Shown in pieces: positions 52,340 to 61,614 of a stretch of 64,000 nt of DNA (positions are counted from its first letter, which is position 1; every line of letters starts with the position of its first letter). The notes under the pieces are model-generated. The model made no database searches and was not told the origin of the DNA. It worked only from the letters and a program-made list of their open reading frames with translations. Made by a program: the position numbers and the translations under genes. Source of the stretch: Paludibacteraceae bacterium (GTDB lineage Bacteria > Bacteroidota > Bacteroidia > Bacteroidales > Paludibacteraceae); NCBI GenBank assembly GCA_017550335.1, contig JAFZPM010000048.1, forward strand, positions 62,001 through 126,000, given 5' to 3'.

Positions 52340-53749
52340 CTACTCGAAGTAGCTGGAGCCATCGAAGCAGTGGGTGCAGACCTGCTCCTTCGGCAGACCG
52401 ATCGCCTCGACCAGATCCTCCACCGTGCAGAACCGCAGGGATGTGAGGTTGAAAGTGGCGCGGATATCCTCGACCATCTTCTTGTACTCAGGGGAATCCG
52501 TAGTCTGGTACTTCTTCAGGTTCTTATCGTGCGCGCCCTCGAACTTCTTGATGATACGTCTCGTGATCAAATCCAGTTCGCTGTTCTTGGAGGCGAAATT
52601 AAGGAATTCGCACGGATAAATCAACGGAGGGCAGGAAATCCTCATGTGCACCTCCTTCGCACCGTAGCCGTACAGAGCGGACACATTATCAGAGAGTTGC
52701 GTACCACGCACGATGGAGTCGTCACAGAAGATGACACGGCTGCCGTTCAGCAACTGCTTGTTCGGGATCAACTTCATCTTAGCCACCAGCTTACGGATCT
52801 CCTGCGTGGCAGGGGTGAAGCTACGAGGCCATGTAGGCGTATATTTGATCAGCGCCCTCTTGTAAGGGATGCCGCTACCGTTGGAGTAACCGATGGCGAA
52901 ACCGATACCCGAATCAGGCACCGCCGCCACGTAGTCCGCGTCACACTTGTCCTTCTTACCCATCAGGCAACCGGCCTCATGGCGGGCGAAGTCGACGTTC
53001 TTATCCTCGTACGTGCTCACCGGGTAACCGTAGTAAACCCACAAGAAGGAACAAACCTGCATCTTCTTGCCAGGAGCACGCAACTGCTCGTAATGGTCGG
53101 CGAAGACATGGACGATCTCCCCAGGACCGACGTTGTAGCAAGGCTCATAGCCCAGATTATGGAAAGAGCAGGACTCACAAGAGATCGCATAGCCGTCCTC
53201 ACCCTTCGCGATGATGACCGGCAGACGACCCAATTTGTCACGGCCGACGATGATACCGTTCTCCGTCAGCAACATGATGGTGCAAGACCCTTTGATCTTC
53301 TTATAGACATTCTCGATACCCTCCTTGAAGGAGTCCGCGTCGGAAATAAGCAAAGCGATCAGCTCCGTCTGGTTGATTTTACCGGAGCTCATCTCCGAGA
53401 AAGGCATTTTCTTGTCCAGCAACTCCTTGCCTAGTTCTTCGATGTTATTGATGCAAGCGATCGTGGCAATCGCGAAACGTCCCAAGTGGGAGTTGATCAG
53501 AATCGGCTGCGCATCCGTGTCGCTGATGACACCGATACCCGAATTGCCCTTGAACTTAGGCAAATTAGGCTCAAATTTCGTACGGAAATAGGAGTTCTCG
53601 AGATTGTGTATGCTTCGAGTAAAACCGATCTCCTCATCAAATATGGCCATACCACCACGTTTCGTCCCCAAATGCGAGTTGTAATCCGTCCCGTAGAAGA
53701 GGTCCATCAAACAACTACTTTTTTTGACTGTACCAAAAAAACCGCCCAT
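52340..53749 (-). CDS. amidophosphoribosyltransferase (PurF) homologue lacking Cys1
   Basis: A 469-residue PurF-type protein: N-terminal Ntn amidotransferase fold and C-terminal phosphoribosyltransferase with the PRPP loop VIFCDDSIVRGTQLSD near residue 341. In true PurF the mature chain starts with a catalytic Cys (CGI...). Here the aligned start is MGGFFGTV, so Gly replaces Cys and glutamine hydrolysis should not work in the usual way. The YGTDYNSHLGTKRGG block and the rest are well kept, so the gene is under selection. I recall the same start in Bacteroides homologues. It may use ammonia or act in regulation. It lies two bases after the exonuclease gene. Confidence 0.9.
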   Translation of the reverse strand: MGGFFGTVKKSSCLMDLFYGTDYNSHLGTKRGGMAIFDEEIGFTRSIHNLENSYFRTKFEPNLPKFKGNSGIGVISDTDAQPILINSHLGRFAIATIACINNIEELGKELLDKKMPFSEMSSGKINQTELIALLISDADSFKEGIENVYKKIKGSCTIMLLTENGIIVGRDKLGRLPVIIAKGEDGYAISCESCSFHNLGYEPCYNVGPGEIVHVFADHYEQLRAPGKKMQVCSFLWVYYGYPVSTYEDKNVDFARHEAGCLMGKKDKCDADYVAAVPDSGIGFAIGYSNGSGIPYKRALIKYTPTWPRSFTPATQEIRKLVAKMKLIPNKQLLNGSRVIFCDDSIVRGTQLSDNVSALYGYGAKEVHMRISCPPLIYPCEFLNFASKNSELDLITRRIIKKFEGAHDKNLKKYQTTDSPEYKKMVEDIRATFNLTSLRFCTVEDLVEAIGLPKEQVCTHCFDGSSYFE

Positions 53750-53751
53750 GT

Positions 53752-54363
53752 TTATTTATTGTTTAGATTTGAAATATCACTTTTCTTTTTCTCCAGTTCC
53801 TCGTAGATGCGGAGCGCCGCCCAAGCGTCCAAAGCCGCATAGTGTTTCTGTTTCTCCGTGAGGAAGTCAGCCTCCCAATTGGTGAGGCGTTGCGCCTTGG
53901 AGATGCGCATGTTGAAGATGATCGCATATATTTTCGACAGACTGTTGTCCTCGATCCCGAAATTCTTCACATAAGGTTGCAGGTCGATGAAACCTGCCGG
54001 CTCGAACTCCATCTGTTTCCTGATGGCATGGAAGTCATCCTTCAGGGAGAGGCCGATCTTCAGGACCTTCTCCTCCTCGAAAAGGGGTTTCAGGAGCGGC
54101 AAGCAATTGTTCTCCTTCAAGCGGAAGAGGAAACACGTCTTATCCGTGGACAACTGCACCAGACACACCGCATTGCTTTTCCCCTTGGAGAACGAAGGCC
54201 TCGTCTCCGTGTCAAAGCCCAACACCTTCTCTTTCATGAGAGCGGCGACCGCCTTTTGGGCCTCCCTTTCGCCCTGAATCACGATTATAGTTCCCTCGAA
54301 CTGTGCAGGTTGCAACTGCGCCAGCTCCGTCTTCTCAATCGTTGGTCTAAACATCTCAGTCAT
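53752..54363 (-). CDS. 3'-5' exonuclease, RNase D-like
   Basis: A DEDDy exonuclease of 203 residues: motif I GFDTETRPSF near 49, motif II around LKDDFHAIR near 107, and motif III KHYAALDAWAALRIYE near 173. It lacks the HRDC domain of full RNase D. It may trim structured RNA or DNA. The first ATG (54363) overlaps the DUF5063 stop; a second ATG at 54354 is also possible. Confidence 0.9.
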   Translation of the reverse strand: MTEMFRPTIEKTELAQLQPAQFEGTIIVIQGEREAQKAVAALMKEKVLGFDTETRPSFSKGKSNAVCLVQLSTDKTCFLFRLKENNCLPLLKPLFEEEKVLKIGLSLKDDFHAIRKQMEFEPAGFIDLQPYVKNFGIEDNSLSKIYAIIFNMRISKAQRLTNWEADFLTEKQKHYAALDAWAALRIYEELEKKKSDISNLNNK

Positions 54364-54955
54364 TGAAAAAATCTACTTCGTTCTGTTCGTCATCAAGTTC
54401 TTCCCTTTCTTCCCCTTCGGAGAGCTCCTCGTCACTGTACAAGACGTTATGGATGGCCCTCAACGCATTCAGCGCCGATTGGCCCCAATAATTCCTGAAC
54501 TCGTCCGCGCAGGTGATCAGCGAATCGTTCATGATGGCCAAGTCAGCGGACTGGAAATTGCCTATCATGTCACGCAATTGTTGGTACACATCGGCCAAAT
54601 TCTCCGAAATGCTTGCCACAATCGGCGTGTCGCTGTACTTCATATCCTCTTGGAAAACTTCTAGATATTCGTCGTGCTCGCCCACAATAGCTTGGATCTG
54701 TTCGCGCACCGCATCATACTGACGCTCAGACACGTACGTCGTCAAGTCCGAGATGGAACATGTGTCCATTTCCGGCACCAGAGACATCTTCAGATAAAGC
54801 AGGGGTAATAGTTTGGACATTTTGTCCAGGAACACCCGTTCGCCCATGCCGCCACATCGCTCGATGAAGGAGCAGTACTCTGCGGCTACGGTAACGAACT
54901 CTATCGTGTTCTTATCGTAGACTGGATGTTGTGGATATTCTTCGCTAACGCTCAT
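54356..54955 (-). CDS. DUF5063 family protein
   Basis: A 199-residue, mostly helical soluble protein with an acidic tail (EELSEGEEREELDDEQNEVD). It fits DUF5063, a bacterial family of unknown function. Typical stretches are EFVTVAAEYCSFIE near 20 and MSKLLPLLYLKMSLVP near 46. It heads a four-gene run (exonuclease, PurF homologue, GH13) with overlaps or tiny gaps. A TAACTTTG -7 box lies at 54973-54980 (minus). Confidence 0.85.
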   Translation of the reverse strand: MSVSEEYPQHPVYDKNTIEFVTVAAEYCSFIERCGGMGERVFLDKMSKLLPLLYLKMSLVPEMDTCSISDLTTYVSERQYDAVREQIQAIVGEHDEYLEVFQEDMKYSDTPIVASISENLADVYQQLRDMIGNFQSADLAIMNDSLITCADEFRNYWGQSALNALRAIHNVLYSDEELSEGEEREELDDEQNEVDFFND

Positions 54956-54980
54956 CTCTCACAATTTTGACGCAAAGTTA

Positions 54981-55458
54981 TAATTTTTTAGATTTCGAGG
55001 GAGGATTTATCCCTGCTTTTTCTCCACAATCGGACCGAATATTTTCCACAAACGTCCATGTCCGAAAAGCCAAAGCCCCCTTCCACACGCCATTCCACTG
55101 GCGTTCAGCGTCATTCAGAGCATAAAGATTCATCATATTAATTATTACCGATAAAAACGGGAGATTATTTCTTTTTATCTGTGGCGTCTATCTCGAATAG
55201 GAAATTTCTATAAATAAAGCATGACTTGCGAAAAACCATAGAGGTCGTTGCACGCGAAAAAAATGACGATAATCAAGAAATAAATAAGTGATAAATTTAT
55301 GTGTGTAAATCAGACGATACAATAAATATTTAAACTATCTTTGGAGAGTTGATTACAACCGACAGCTATTCAGCTTTCGACTTATAGAGGTTCTTGCGAA
55401 TGCTGATAAATGAATTTTTAGGACCTCACAACAGTTATTTATTAAAAAAAATCACAAC
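54981..55458. other. intergenic region upstream of the BspA-like gene
   Basis: About 480 bases between divergent genes. A perfect TATCTTTG -7 box at 55336-55343 (plus) probably serves the BspA-like gene and gives a leader of about 110 bases. I saw no open frame, repeat or clear RNA structure. Confidence 0.5.
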
Positions 55459-58400
55459 ATGAAACATGCAATTGCGAGAAGGTGTCAGGCCCTTCTTATG
55501 TTCGGGTGTCTTATTTTCCCGTTTTCTTATGTAATGTCACAGGATGATCCTGTTCGATTCAAAAAGGGCGATTTCGAATATGAAATCACTGATTCTGAGG
55601 AATATACAGTGGCCATAGGCGCAAAATCCCAAACTGAATTATATGGCGACATAATCCTTCCCAATGAGGTGGAATATGAAGGAAAGAAATATACGGTTAC
55701 CTCAATAAATGGAATTGGATTTGGCAGGTGTAAGAATATAACATCCATTCATATACCCCAAACAGTCACTTCGATTAAGTATGCTGCTTTTAGAGAGTGT
55801 TATGCGCTGACTTCCATCAACATCCCTGAAGGAGACACTTTAATTGAGTGGAACGCATTTGAGAATTGTGAAAGCCTTAAATCCATCACGTTACCAGCGT
55901 CTCTCTCCTCAATATATTCTGACGTGTTTAGAGGATGTATAAGTTTGGAAGAGGTGAATCTCCCCAACGCTCTTGAGGGAATTGAAACAAGTGCGTTTGA
56001 AGGGTGCGCCAATCTCTCTCACATCGACTTGCCCAACTCGCTCACATACATCCAAGAAGCTGCATTTGCCGGATGCGAAAAATTGAATTATTTACGGATT
56101 CCTAATTCTGTCACTTGGTTTGGCTCTGGTAATCCATTTGGGGAATCGGGTATGTATTTAACTGGAAATGTAGGAACACTCATTTACAATGGACCTGTAG
56201 AGGGTGGTCCTTGGGGTGCGAAGAGGATCATTAGAGGGGATGTTGTGGATGGAGATTTTGTCTATAGCGACGAAACCAAAAAGACATTGATTGGCTACAT
56301 CGGGACGAGTACGGAGTTAATCATTCCAGATCATGTGGAAGCCATTAAGGATAGCTCATTCATGGGATATGATGAGTTGACTTCCGTTGTCATACCGTCT
56401 TCTATCACCACTATCGGATCATGCATGTTTAAGGATTGTAAACGATTGGCTTCCATTTCCATCCCTAACACGGTCACCAATATCGGAGAGAATGCTTTTA
56501 GCGGTTGTGATAGCCTAACATCCATTGCGTTATCATCCTCGCTTGTAAGCATAGGCAAAAATGCTTTCAGTGGCTGCAAAGGGCTGACATCCATTCAGAT
56601 ACCTAATTCTGTGGAGGCCCTTGAAGATAGCTTGTTCTTCAACTGTACAAGTCTATCATCTGTGATCGTTCCAAACAGTGTCAACTCGCTGGGGGAAGGA
56701 GTCTTTCTGAATGACAATGGACTGAACACACTCTATATTCCTAGTTCTGTTGACACGATCGGCGACAATGCCTTCAAGGGTGTGAATGTGCTCATATACG
56801 AGGGCGACGGAGCGGAAGACATGCGTACATGGGGAGCTGTGAAGCGCTACCATACGGAAGTTGTTGAGGGTGATTTCATCTATGAGGACGAGACGAAGAA
56901 GAAGTTGGCATTGTATATTGGAACAGAGAGTGATGTTACGATTCCAGAGTCAGTTGTCACAATCGGGGAAAGAGCATTTGATAATAACTTATCCATCCAA
57001 TCTGTCTCCATGTCTGATGGCGTGAAAAAAATAGAGACTGCGGCATTCGCCAGATGTGAAAACCTCACGAAGGTTAAGTTGTCTGATTCGCTAACCACGA
57101 TTGGAGATGGTGCTTTTTATAATTGCAAGAATATAACAGACCTAGAAATACCTCAATCGGTTGATACGATTGGGATGTACGCATTTAATATTTTCGGATG
57201 TAAGAAAAGAGTATGGGAAGTTCCCGATTCGGTAACAGAGATAGGAAGTGAAGCATTCAATGGAGTGGATGTAGTTATATACAATGGAGATTCAGACCGT
57301 TGTCCGTGGGGAGCCAACTTTAAAGGGAAAAGCCAAATTGGCGACTTCATCTATGCCGACGAGGGAAATAAGGAGATAGCACGCTATGTCGGAGAAGACG
57401 CGAATGTCATCATACCTGATTCAGTCACAAGGATTAATCAGTTGGCGTTTATGGATTGTAAAAAAATGGTATCTGTTGACATTCCATCGTCTGTCACATA
57501 TATTGCGATGGGTTCTTTCTATAATTGCACCAATCTGAAGAGTGTGACAATCCCTAATTCAGTCACATCACTTGGAGATGAAAGAGGAGGTGTTGCGTAT
57601 GGTAACGTTGAAGGCAAAATGGCATATGGAGATAGAGGTGTATTTGACAACTGTACCAGCCTAACATCTATCACTCTACCTAATTCGATAACGAAGATCC
57701 CTGAGTATGCATTCCGTGGTTGCAAGAAACTCACTTCTATCGACATACCTTCGTCTGTCACGGAGATTGATGGATATGCATTTTGCGCTACAGGTCTAAC
57801 CTCGTTCGAGATGCCTAATTCTGTCGATTCCATTGGTGTACACGTTTTGTCTAACAATGATAGCCTCACGACTGTCACTCTCTCTGAATCTCTTGCAACC
57901 ATCAGTAGTTGTACATTCAGAGATTGCGGGAAACTGACATCTGTCACCATTCCTACTGGTGTGAAGACCATTGAAGAGGAAGCTTTCGCATATTGTCGTA
58001 GTCTTCCATCCATCACTCTTCCTAATTCGATTGAACGTATCAAATCATACGCATTCCTTGAGTGCACAGGCTTAGAGTCAATCGTTATTCCTAACTCAGT
58101 CACATCAATTGGCGACTTTGCGTTTGAAGCTTGTGAGAGTCTAGCATCTGTCACAATCCCTAATTCTGTCACTTCTATGGGATGCGGAGTGTTTTACCGT
58201 TGTGAGAATTTGACGACGATTATAAACGGAAGACCTAGGAATATGAGAAGTGCGCCGGCACAGTCTGGTGCTATTTATTGCCAAGCCACAGAGAAGCCGG
58301 AAGGATGGGATGCCGGATGGGCTTCTTCGCAATCTAAGATCGTGTGGGGAGCTCCGATGGTTACGATTGAGGCTGAGCCAGACGATGAAACGTATGGAAG

Positions 58401-58791
58401 CGTCATCTATGCCGGCACCTATTTGGAGAATGACGAAGCTCTTCTCATAGCACACTCGAAAGCGGGTTATAAATTCATCAGATGGGAGGATGGAAGCACA
58501 GATAGTGTGCGCACGGTGAATGTGTCTGAGGCAAAGAAATATAAGGCAATATTCTCCTCTATTGCCACTGACATACCAACCGTAAAGTCTGACTTCGACG
58601 ATAGAATGATATACAGTGTGGATGGGGCTATCGTTGTGGAAAACGCTACAGAGGATGTATATGTGTTCAATGTTGCGGGCCAGTTCATTATCCGTCAGCC
58701 AGCCACTGCGGTACGCACTGAAATAGCTGTTCAGAAAGGCGTTTATGTCATCAAAACAGGAGCACGTTCGAAATTGGTTATCGTAAAATAA
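55459..58791 (+). CDS. BspA-like leucine-rich repeat surface protein with T9SS type A sorting domain
   Basis: A 1110-residue exported protein. A signal peptide (about 1-27) is followed by many BspA-type leucine-rich repeats of about 23 residues (pattern IPNSVTSIGxxAFxGCxxLTSI) from about residue 75 to 950. Three related linker modules of about 50 residues break the array near 240, 444 and 605 (each has a GDFIY...ETKK...YIG core, with PWGA before it). Near 975-1035 lies an InlB-B-repeat-like domain (AGYKFIRWEDGSTDSV), and the last 70 residues form a Por-type (type A) sorting domain (VYVFNVAGQFIIRQP...GVYVIKTGARSKLVIVK). It is a likely adhesin. Its DNA looks more AT-rich than that of its neighbours. 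Confidence 0.94.
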   Translation: MKHAIARRCQALLMFGCLIFPFSYVMSQDDPVRFKKGDFEYEITDSEEYTVAIGAKSQTELYGDIILPNEVEYEGKKYTVTSINGIGFGRCKNITSIHIPQTVTSIKYAAFRECYALTSINIPEGDTLIEWNAFENCESLKSITLPASLSSIYSDVFRGCISLEEVNLPNALEGIETSAFEGCANLSHIDLPNSLTYIQEAAFAGCEKLNYLRIPNSVTWFGSGNPFGESGMYLTGNVGTLIYNGPVEGGPWGAKRIIRGDVVDGDFVYSDETKKTLIGYIGTSTELIIPDHVEAIKDSSFMGYDELTSVVIPSSITTIGSCMFKDCKRLASISIPNTVTNIGENAFSGCDSLTSIALSSSLVSIGKNAFSGCKGLTSIQIPNSVEALEDSLFFNCTSLSSVIVPNSVNSLGEGVFLNDNGLNTLYIPSSVDTIGDNAFKGVNVLIYEGDGAEDMRTWGAVKRYHTEVVEGDFIYEDETKKKLALYIGTESDVTIPESVVTIGERAFDNNLSIQSVSMSDGVKKIETAAFARCENLTKVKLSDSLTTIGDGAFYNCKNITDLEIPQSVDTIGMYAFNIFGCKKRVWEVPDSVTEIGSEAFNGVDVVIYNGDSDRCPWGANFKGKSQIGDFIYADEGNKEIARYVGEDANVIIPDSVTRINQLAFMDCKKMVSVDIPSSVTYIAMGSFYNCTNLKSVTIPNSVTSLGDERGGVAYGNVEGKMAYGDRGVFDNCTSLTSITLPNSITKIPEYAFRGCKKLTSIDIPSSVTEIDGYAFCATGLTSFEMPNSVDSIGVHVLSNNDSLTTVTLSESLATISSCTFRDCGKLTSVTIPTGVKTIEEEAFAYCRSLPSITLPNSIERIKSYAFLECTGLESIVIPNSVTSIGDFAFEACESLASVTIPNSVTSMGCGVFYRCENLTTIINGRPRNMRSAPAQSGAIYCQATEKPEGWDAGWASSQSKIVWGAPMVTIEAEPDDETYGSVIYAGTYLENDEALLIAHSKAGYKFIRWEDGSTDSVRTVNVSEAKKYKAIFSSIATDIPTVKSDFDDRMIYSVDGAIVVENATEDVYVFNVAGQFIIRQPATAVRTEIAVQKGVYVIKTGARSKLVIVK

Positions 58792-59157
58792 TCGGGGAAA
58801 ACGATCTTACAACATCCTTTCCAGGAAGAGGAGAGGTGTTGCCTTTAAATGGTTAGAAGCAATTGTGTCAGTCGATGGACGCTGGGGTTAGTCCCCACAT
58901 CCATCGACTGACTTGGTAAATAGCGGGAAAGCAATACACGGGAAACAAAAAAAAGGAGACCGAAGTCTCCAATAGGTTTAATCGATTTGGGACTTATCCC
59001 AAAGGAAATCTCTTTTGATTCAGTTCCTGGCAGAGGGGGAACCGCTTTTCACATTGTCAGAGCAATGGATGGACAGAGCCAAACTTAGAATTCCTTTCCC
59101 AAAAGTATAGATCCTGTCGTTCCCAGTATCTCACTTGTTCCCCGACTCTACATTGAT
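58792..59157. other. convergent intergenic region
   Basis: About 365 bases between the convergent BspA-like and DUF6048 genes. It contains the long terminator 58867-58912 and a smaller hairpin GGAGAC-CGAA-GTCTCC at about 58955-58970. Nothing else seen. Confidence 0.55.
58867..58912 (+). terminator. long stem-loop after the BspA-like gene
   Basis: GTCAGTCGATGGA pairs perfectly with TCCATCGACTGAC (13 bp), and inside it GGGG pairs with CCCC. It is symmetric enough to act in both directions. Confidence 0.75.
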
Positions 59158-59940
59158 TCAATACGTCTCCTCGTCATCCACCGAGCCCCGATAGAAGGAG
59201 AAATAATAGCTGAGGGTGTAACGGAACCCCCAACTGCCGTTCTTCTCGCTGCCGAACCCGGGAGCATAAGAATGATGGATGTGATAGGCGGTCTCGTCCT
59301 TGGTCTCCGTATGGAGCAACAACTTAAGCATGACCTCCACACCAAGGCAGAAATGTCCTGCGACAGGCGCCTTCATGCCTAGGAAAACCTCGCCCCAACG
59401 CGCTTTGTTCTTCCCATGATAGGAGAGCGTGCCCTCCGTTCGGCCTTCCCCACCCCACATGCCATTGTCTATCGGATAGCCGCTGATCTCCGCGTTGAAG
59501 TTAGGGGAACACCCGTAATTCAGGCCTATGTATGAGATTGGATTCAGTTTCTTGTAATAATTCCTTTTCCAGACATTGACGGAGAGCCCCACCTTGTAAT
59601 AGAGGCCGTCCACCTTGTAGCACACATCCTCCGCCGGAATAGGATAGTTGTACGTGTCGCTGGCGTCATGGGTCTGATACCCGAGGACAAACGAGGGATA
59701 CAGGCGGTGGAAGAGGTCCACCTCCAAGCTCGCGTCGATTCCGTTCCGGCTCTTGTCGAACACATGGAGGATAGGATCCATGACATCGACGTCCACGTAA
59801 CAGCCATACAAGACCGCCTGCGGTTTCGGGGAAACCTTCTTGGACTTGCCGGCATCTCCCTCCGCATAGGCGGAAAGGACGGAAAGCGATAGTGCGCACA
59901 CACTAATAATTCTCCAAATATATCTTGACGTTCTTCGCAT
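59158..59940 (-). CDS. DUF6048 family exported protein
   Basis: 260 residues with a signal peptide (MRRTSRYIWRIISVCALSLSVLSAYA) and a beta-strand-rich body (alternating aromatic residues, ending RYTLSYYFSFYRG), so probably an outer-membrane barrel-like protein. It fits DUF6048, of unknown function. Its ATG lies 38 bases inside the 3' end of the DUF6452 gene. The two families occur side by side in other Bacteroidales (from memory), which supports this start. Confidence 0.82.
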   Translation of the reverse strand: MRRTSRYIWRIISVCALSLSVLSAYAEGDAGKSKKVSPKPQAVLYGCYVDVDVMDPILHVFDKSRNGIDASLEVDLFHRLYPSFVLGYQTHDASDTYNYPIPAEDVCYKVDGLYYKVGLSVNVWKRNYYKKLNPISYIGLNYGCSPNFNAEISGYPIDNGMWGGEGRTEGTLSYHGKNKARWGEVFLGMKAPVAGHFCLGVEVMLKLLLHTETKDETAYHIHHSYAPGFGSEKNGSWGFRYTLSYYFSFYRGSVDDEETY

Positions 59941-60571
59941 CGCTCAAATTAGTTACTGTGGAATCCACAACGGACACCGTACCGATACCATTATGGAGGA
60001 ATTTAACGTTCTTCAAAACATGGGAGACGAAGCATCCGCACTCGGCGGATACGAACTCGACCGTGTTCGTGTAGTCAAAGACCAGCGTGTCAATCTCCGG
60101 ACGAGCCACCACAAAGGTCGAGTCGTCCTCAGACCAACGCATCAGTCGAACCTCATCCGATCCCTCGAACGTGATGACACCCGTCGCCTCATCAAGCGTA
60201 TAAGAAGGGAACTCCAGATCCACCCCATCCCCTGTCAAACGGACGGATGAATTCACGGACATGTAGTCGCTCACGGAATGGTCCGTCACCACCGCGCAAG
60301 CGAACATGCATCGTTCGTCACGGTTGTCCAGCCTAAGCTGTATCGACGACTGCTTGCTGCAATTCATCACGGAATCGATTCCAACACCTTTCAGCACCAA
60401 CAGCGCAGGCTCAACGGTGACGGAGGTGTCCATCTCGGAGTAGAACAAAAGCGTCGTCGGCGCATACATCAATTCATCGCAATGGTCATTCCTGCAGGAA
60501 GACAGAAAAGACAACGCGACACACGCCAACGCACCCACAACGAACGATAATCCCAACCTAATTTTCTTCAT
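59903..60571 (-). CDS. DUF6452 family lipoprotein
   Basis: 222 residues. The N-terminal hydrophobic stretch ends in LSFLSSC, a lipobox, so it is probably a lipoprotein, followed by a beta-sandwich-like body with Cys pairs (NDHC, ECGCF). It fits DUF6452, of unknown function. Its ATG overlaps the nitroreductase stop (ATGA) and its end overlaps DUF6048. The pair likely works together in the envelope. Confidence 0.84.
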   Translation of the reverse strand: MKKIRLGLSFVVGALACVALSFLSSCRNDHCDELMYAPTTLLFYSEMDTSVTVEPALLVLKGVGIDSVMNCSKQSSIQLRLDNRDERCMFACAVVTDHSVSDYMSVNSSVRLTGDGVDLEFPSYTLDEATGVITFEGSDEVRLMRWSEDDSTFVVARPEIDTLVFDYTNTVEFVSAECGCFVSHVLKNVKFLHNGIGTVSVVDSTVTNLSDAKNVKIYLENY

Positions 60572-61083
60572 ATATAGGAAACTATTTCCGACAAATCCTT
60601 TCTGTTTTTCGACGGCACACTATCCGTCGCAGGGAATCCGACAGGGATGATGACGCAGGGTTCCCACGAATCGGACAAGCCCAACATCGCCTTGCACGCC
60701 ACCGCATCGAAATTGCAGACCCAACACGTACCCAACCCCAAAGAGGCGGCGGAGAGGGTGATATGCTCCGTAGCGATCGCCACGTCGATGTCACAATGGT
60801 CCTTCCCGTCGGCAGGGCGCTTCCAGGAAGACGAATGGTCGCCACACACGACGATATAGGCGGGTGCGGTCGCGAACCACTCCCTGTCGTAGCAGGACCT
60901 CAAGCGTTTCTTCGCCTCTTCGCTCCGTACAACCACGAACTTCCATGGCTGTTTGTTGACAGCGGAAGGAGCCAGACGGGCAGCCTCAAGGACCTTGTCC
61001 AGCAACTCCTCCGGCACAGGACAGGACTGATAGCCACGCACCGAATAACGCGATTCAGACAATGCAAGGAAATCCATAGCCAT
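60568..61083 (-). CDS. nitroreductase family protein
   Basis: A 171-residue FMN-dependent oxidoreductase. The FMN-contacting SRYSVRGYQS at the N-terminus, ARLAPSAVNKQPWKFVVV near 35, and LGLGTCWVCNFD near 118 are typical. The physiological substrate is unknown. The ATG at 61083 shares a base with the upstream stop (TGATG), so it is translationally coupled. A further ATG lies two codons later. Confidence 0.92.
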   Translation of the reverse strand: MAMDFLALSESRYSVRGYQSCPVPEELLDKVLEAARLAPSAVNKQPWKFVVVRSEEAKKRLRSCYDREWFATAPAYIVVCGDHSSSWKRPADGKDHCDIDVAIATEHITLSAASLGLGTCWVCNFDAVACKAMLGLSDSWEPCVIIPVGFPATDSVPSKNRKDLSEIVSYI

Positions 61084-61607
61084 CACTTAAACGATTTAAC
61101 TTCACTTTTCAACGCGTTCAACGCCAAGTCGATAGGTGTCTCGTTCACCGCATTGTAACGCTCTATGATCATCTTGGACAACTCCAAGGCAGGCACATCG
61201 TCCGGCATGTCCGAAGCGATCGTATTAATCAATTGGATCAGGCTATCCTTCGCGTTGCGCGTCAACAGCCACACATCGTTGCCCACGTAGATCTGTTGCG
61301 TGACATTGTGTTCGAACTCCTCACGGATCGTGTTGAGCAGGACGATATGCAATTCATGCACCGTCATGTTAGGCGCCTGGGTCCGAATCAGCAAGGACTC
61401 GGGCTTCATGCGTTCCAGGAACAAAGCGAGACGTTCGTACGCGGTCAATTTCACTGGGGTCAAGGCCTTCGCCGACTCCTTCTTCATCTCATAGAAACGG
61501 GTACGTTCCGCATTCCGCAACAAATCCCGCAGGATGTAATAGGCGGCCAGCAACACAAGGATACCCGGAATCGAGATCTTTGCTATTTCCAACAAGAAAT
61601 TCATCAT
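61083..61607 (-). CDS. membrane-anchored protein, DUF7935-like
   Basis: 174 residues: one N-terminal membrane segment (SIPGILVLLAAYYILRDLL) and a cytoplasmic helical domain with LTAYERLALFLERMKPESLL near 55. It resembles a Bacteroidota family I remember as DUF7935; this name is tentative. The function is unknown. It sits between a polyprenyl-type glycosyltransferase and the nitroreductase, seven bases after the former. Confidence 0.78.
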   Translation of the reverse strand: MMNFLLEIAKISIPGILVLLAAYYILRDLLRNAERTRFYEMKKESAKALTPVKLTAYERLALFLERMKPESLLIRTQAPNMTVHELHIVLLNTIREEFEHNVTQQIYVGNDVWLLTRNAKDSLIQLINTIASDMPDDVPALELSKMIIERYNAVNETPIDLALNALKSEVKSFK

Positions 61608-61614
61608 ATCGTTA

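Noticed and set aside
55459-58791. insertion sequence or phage origin for the BspA-like gene
   Set aside because: No transposase, integrase or terminal repeats flank it. The gene has its own signal peptide and sorting domain, so it is a normal surface protein even if acquired.
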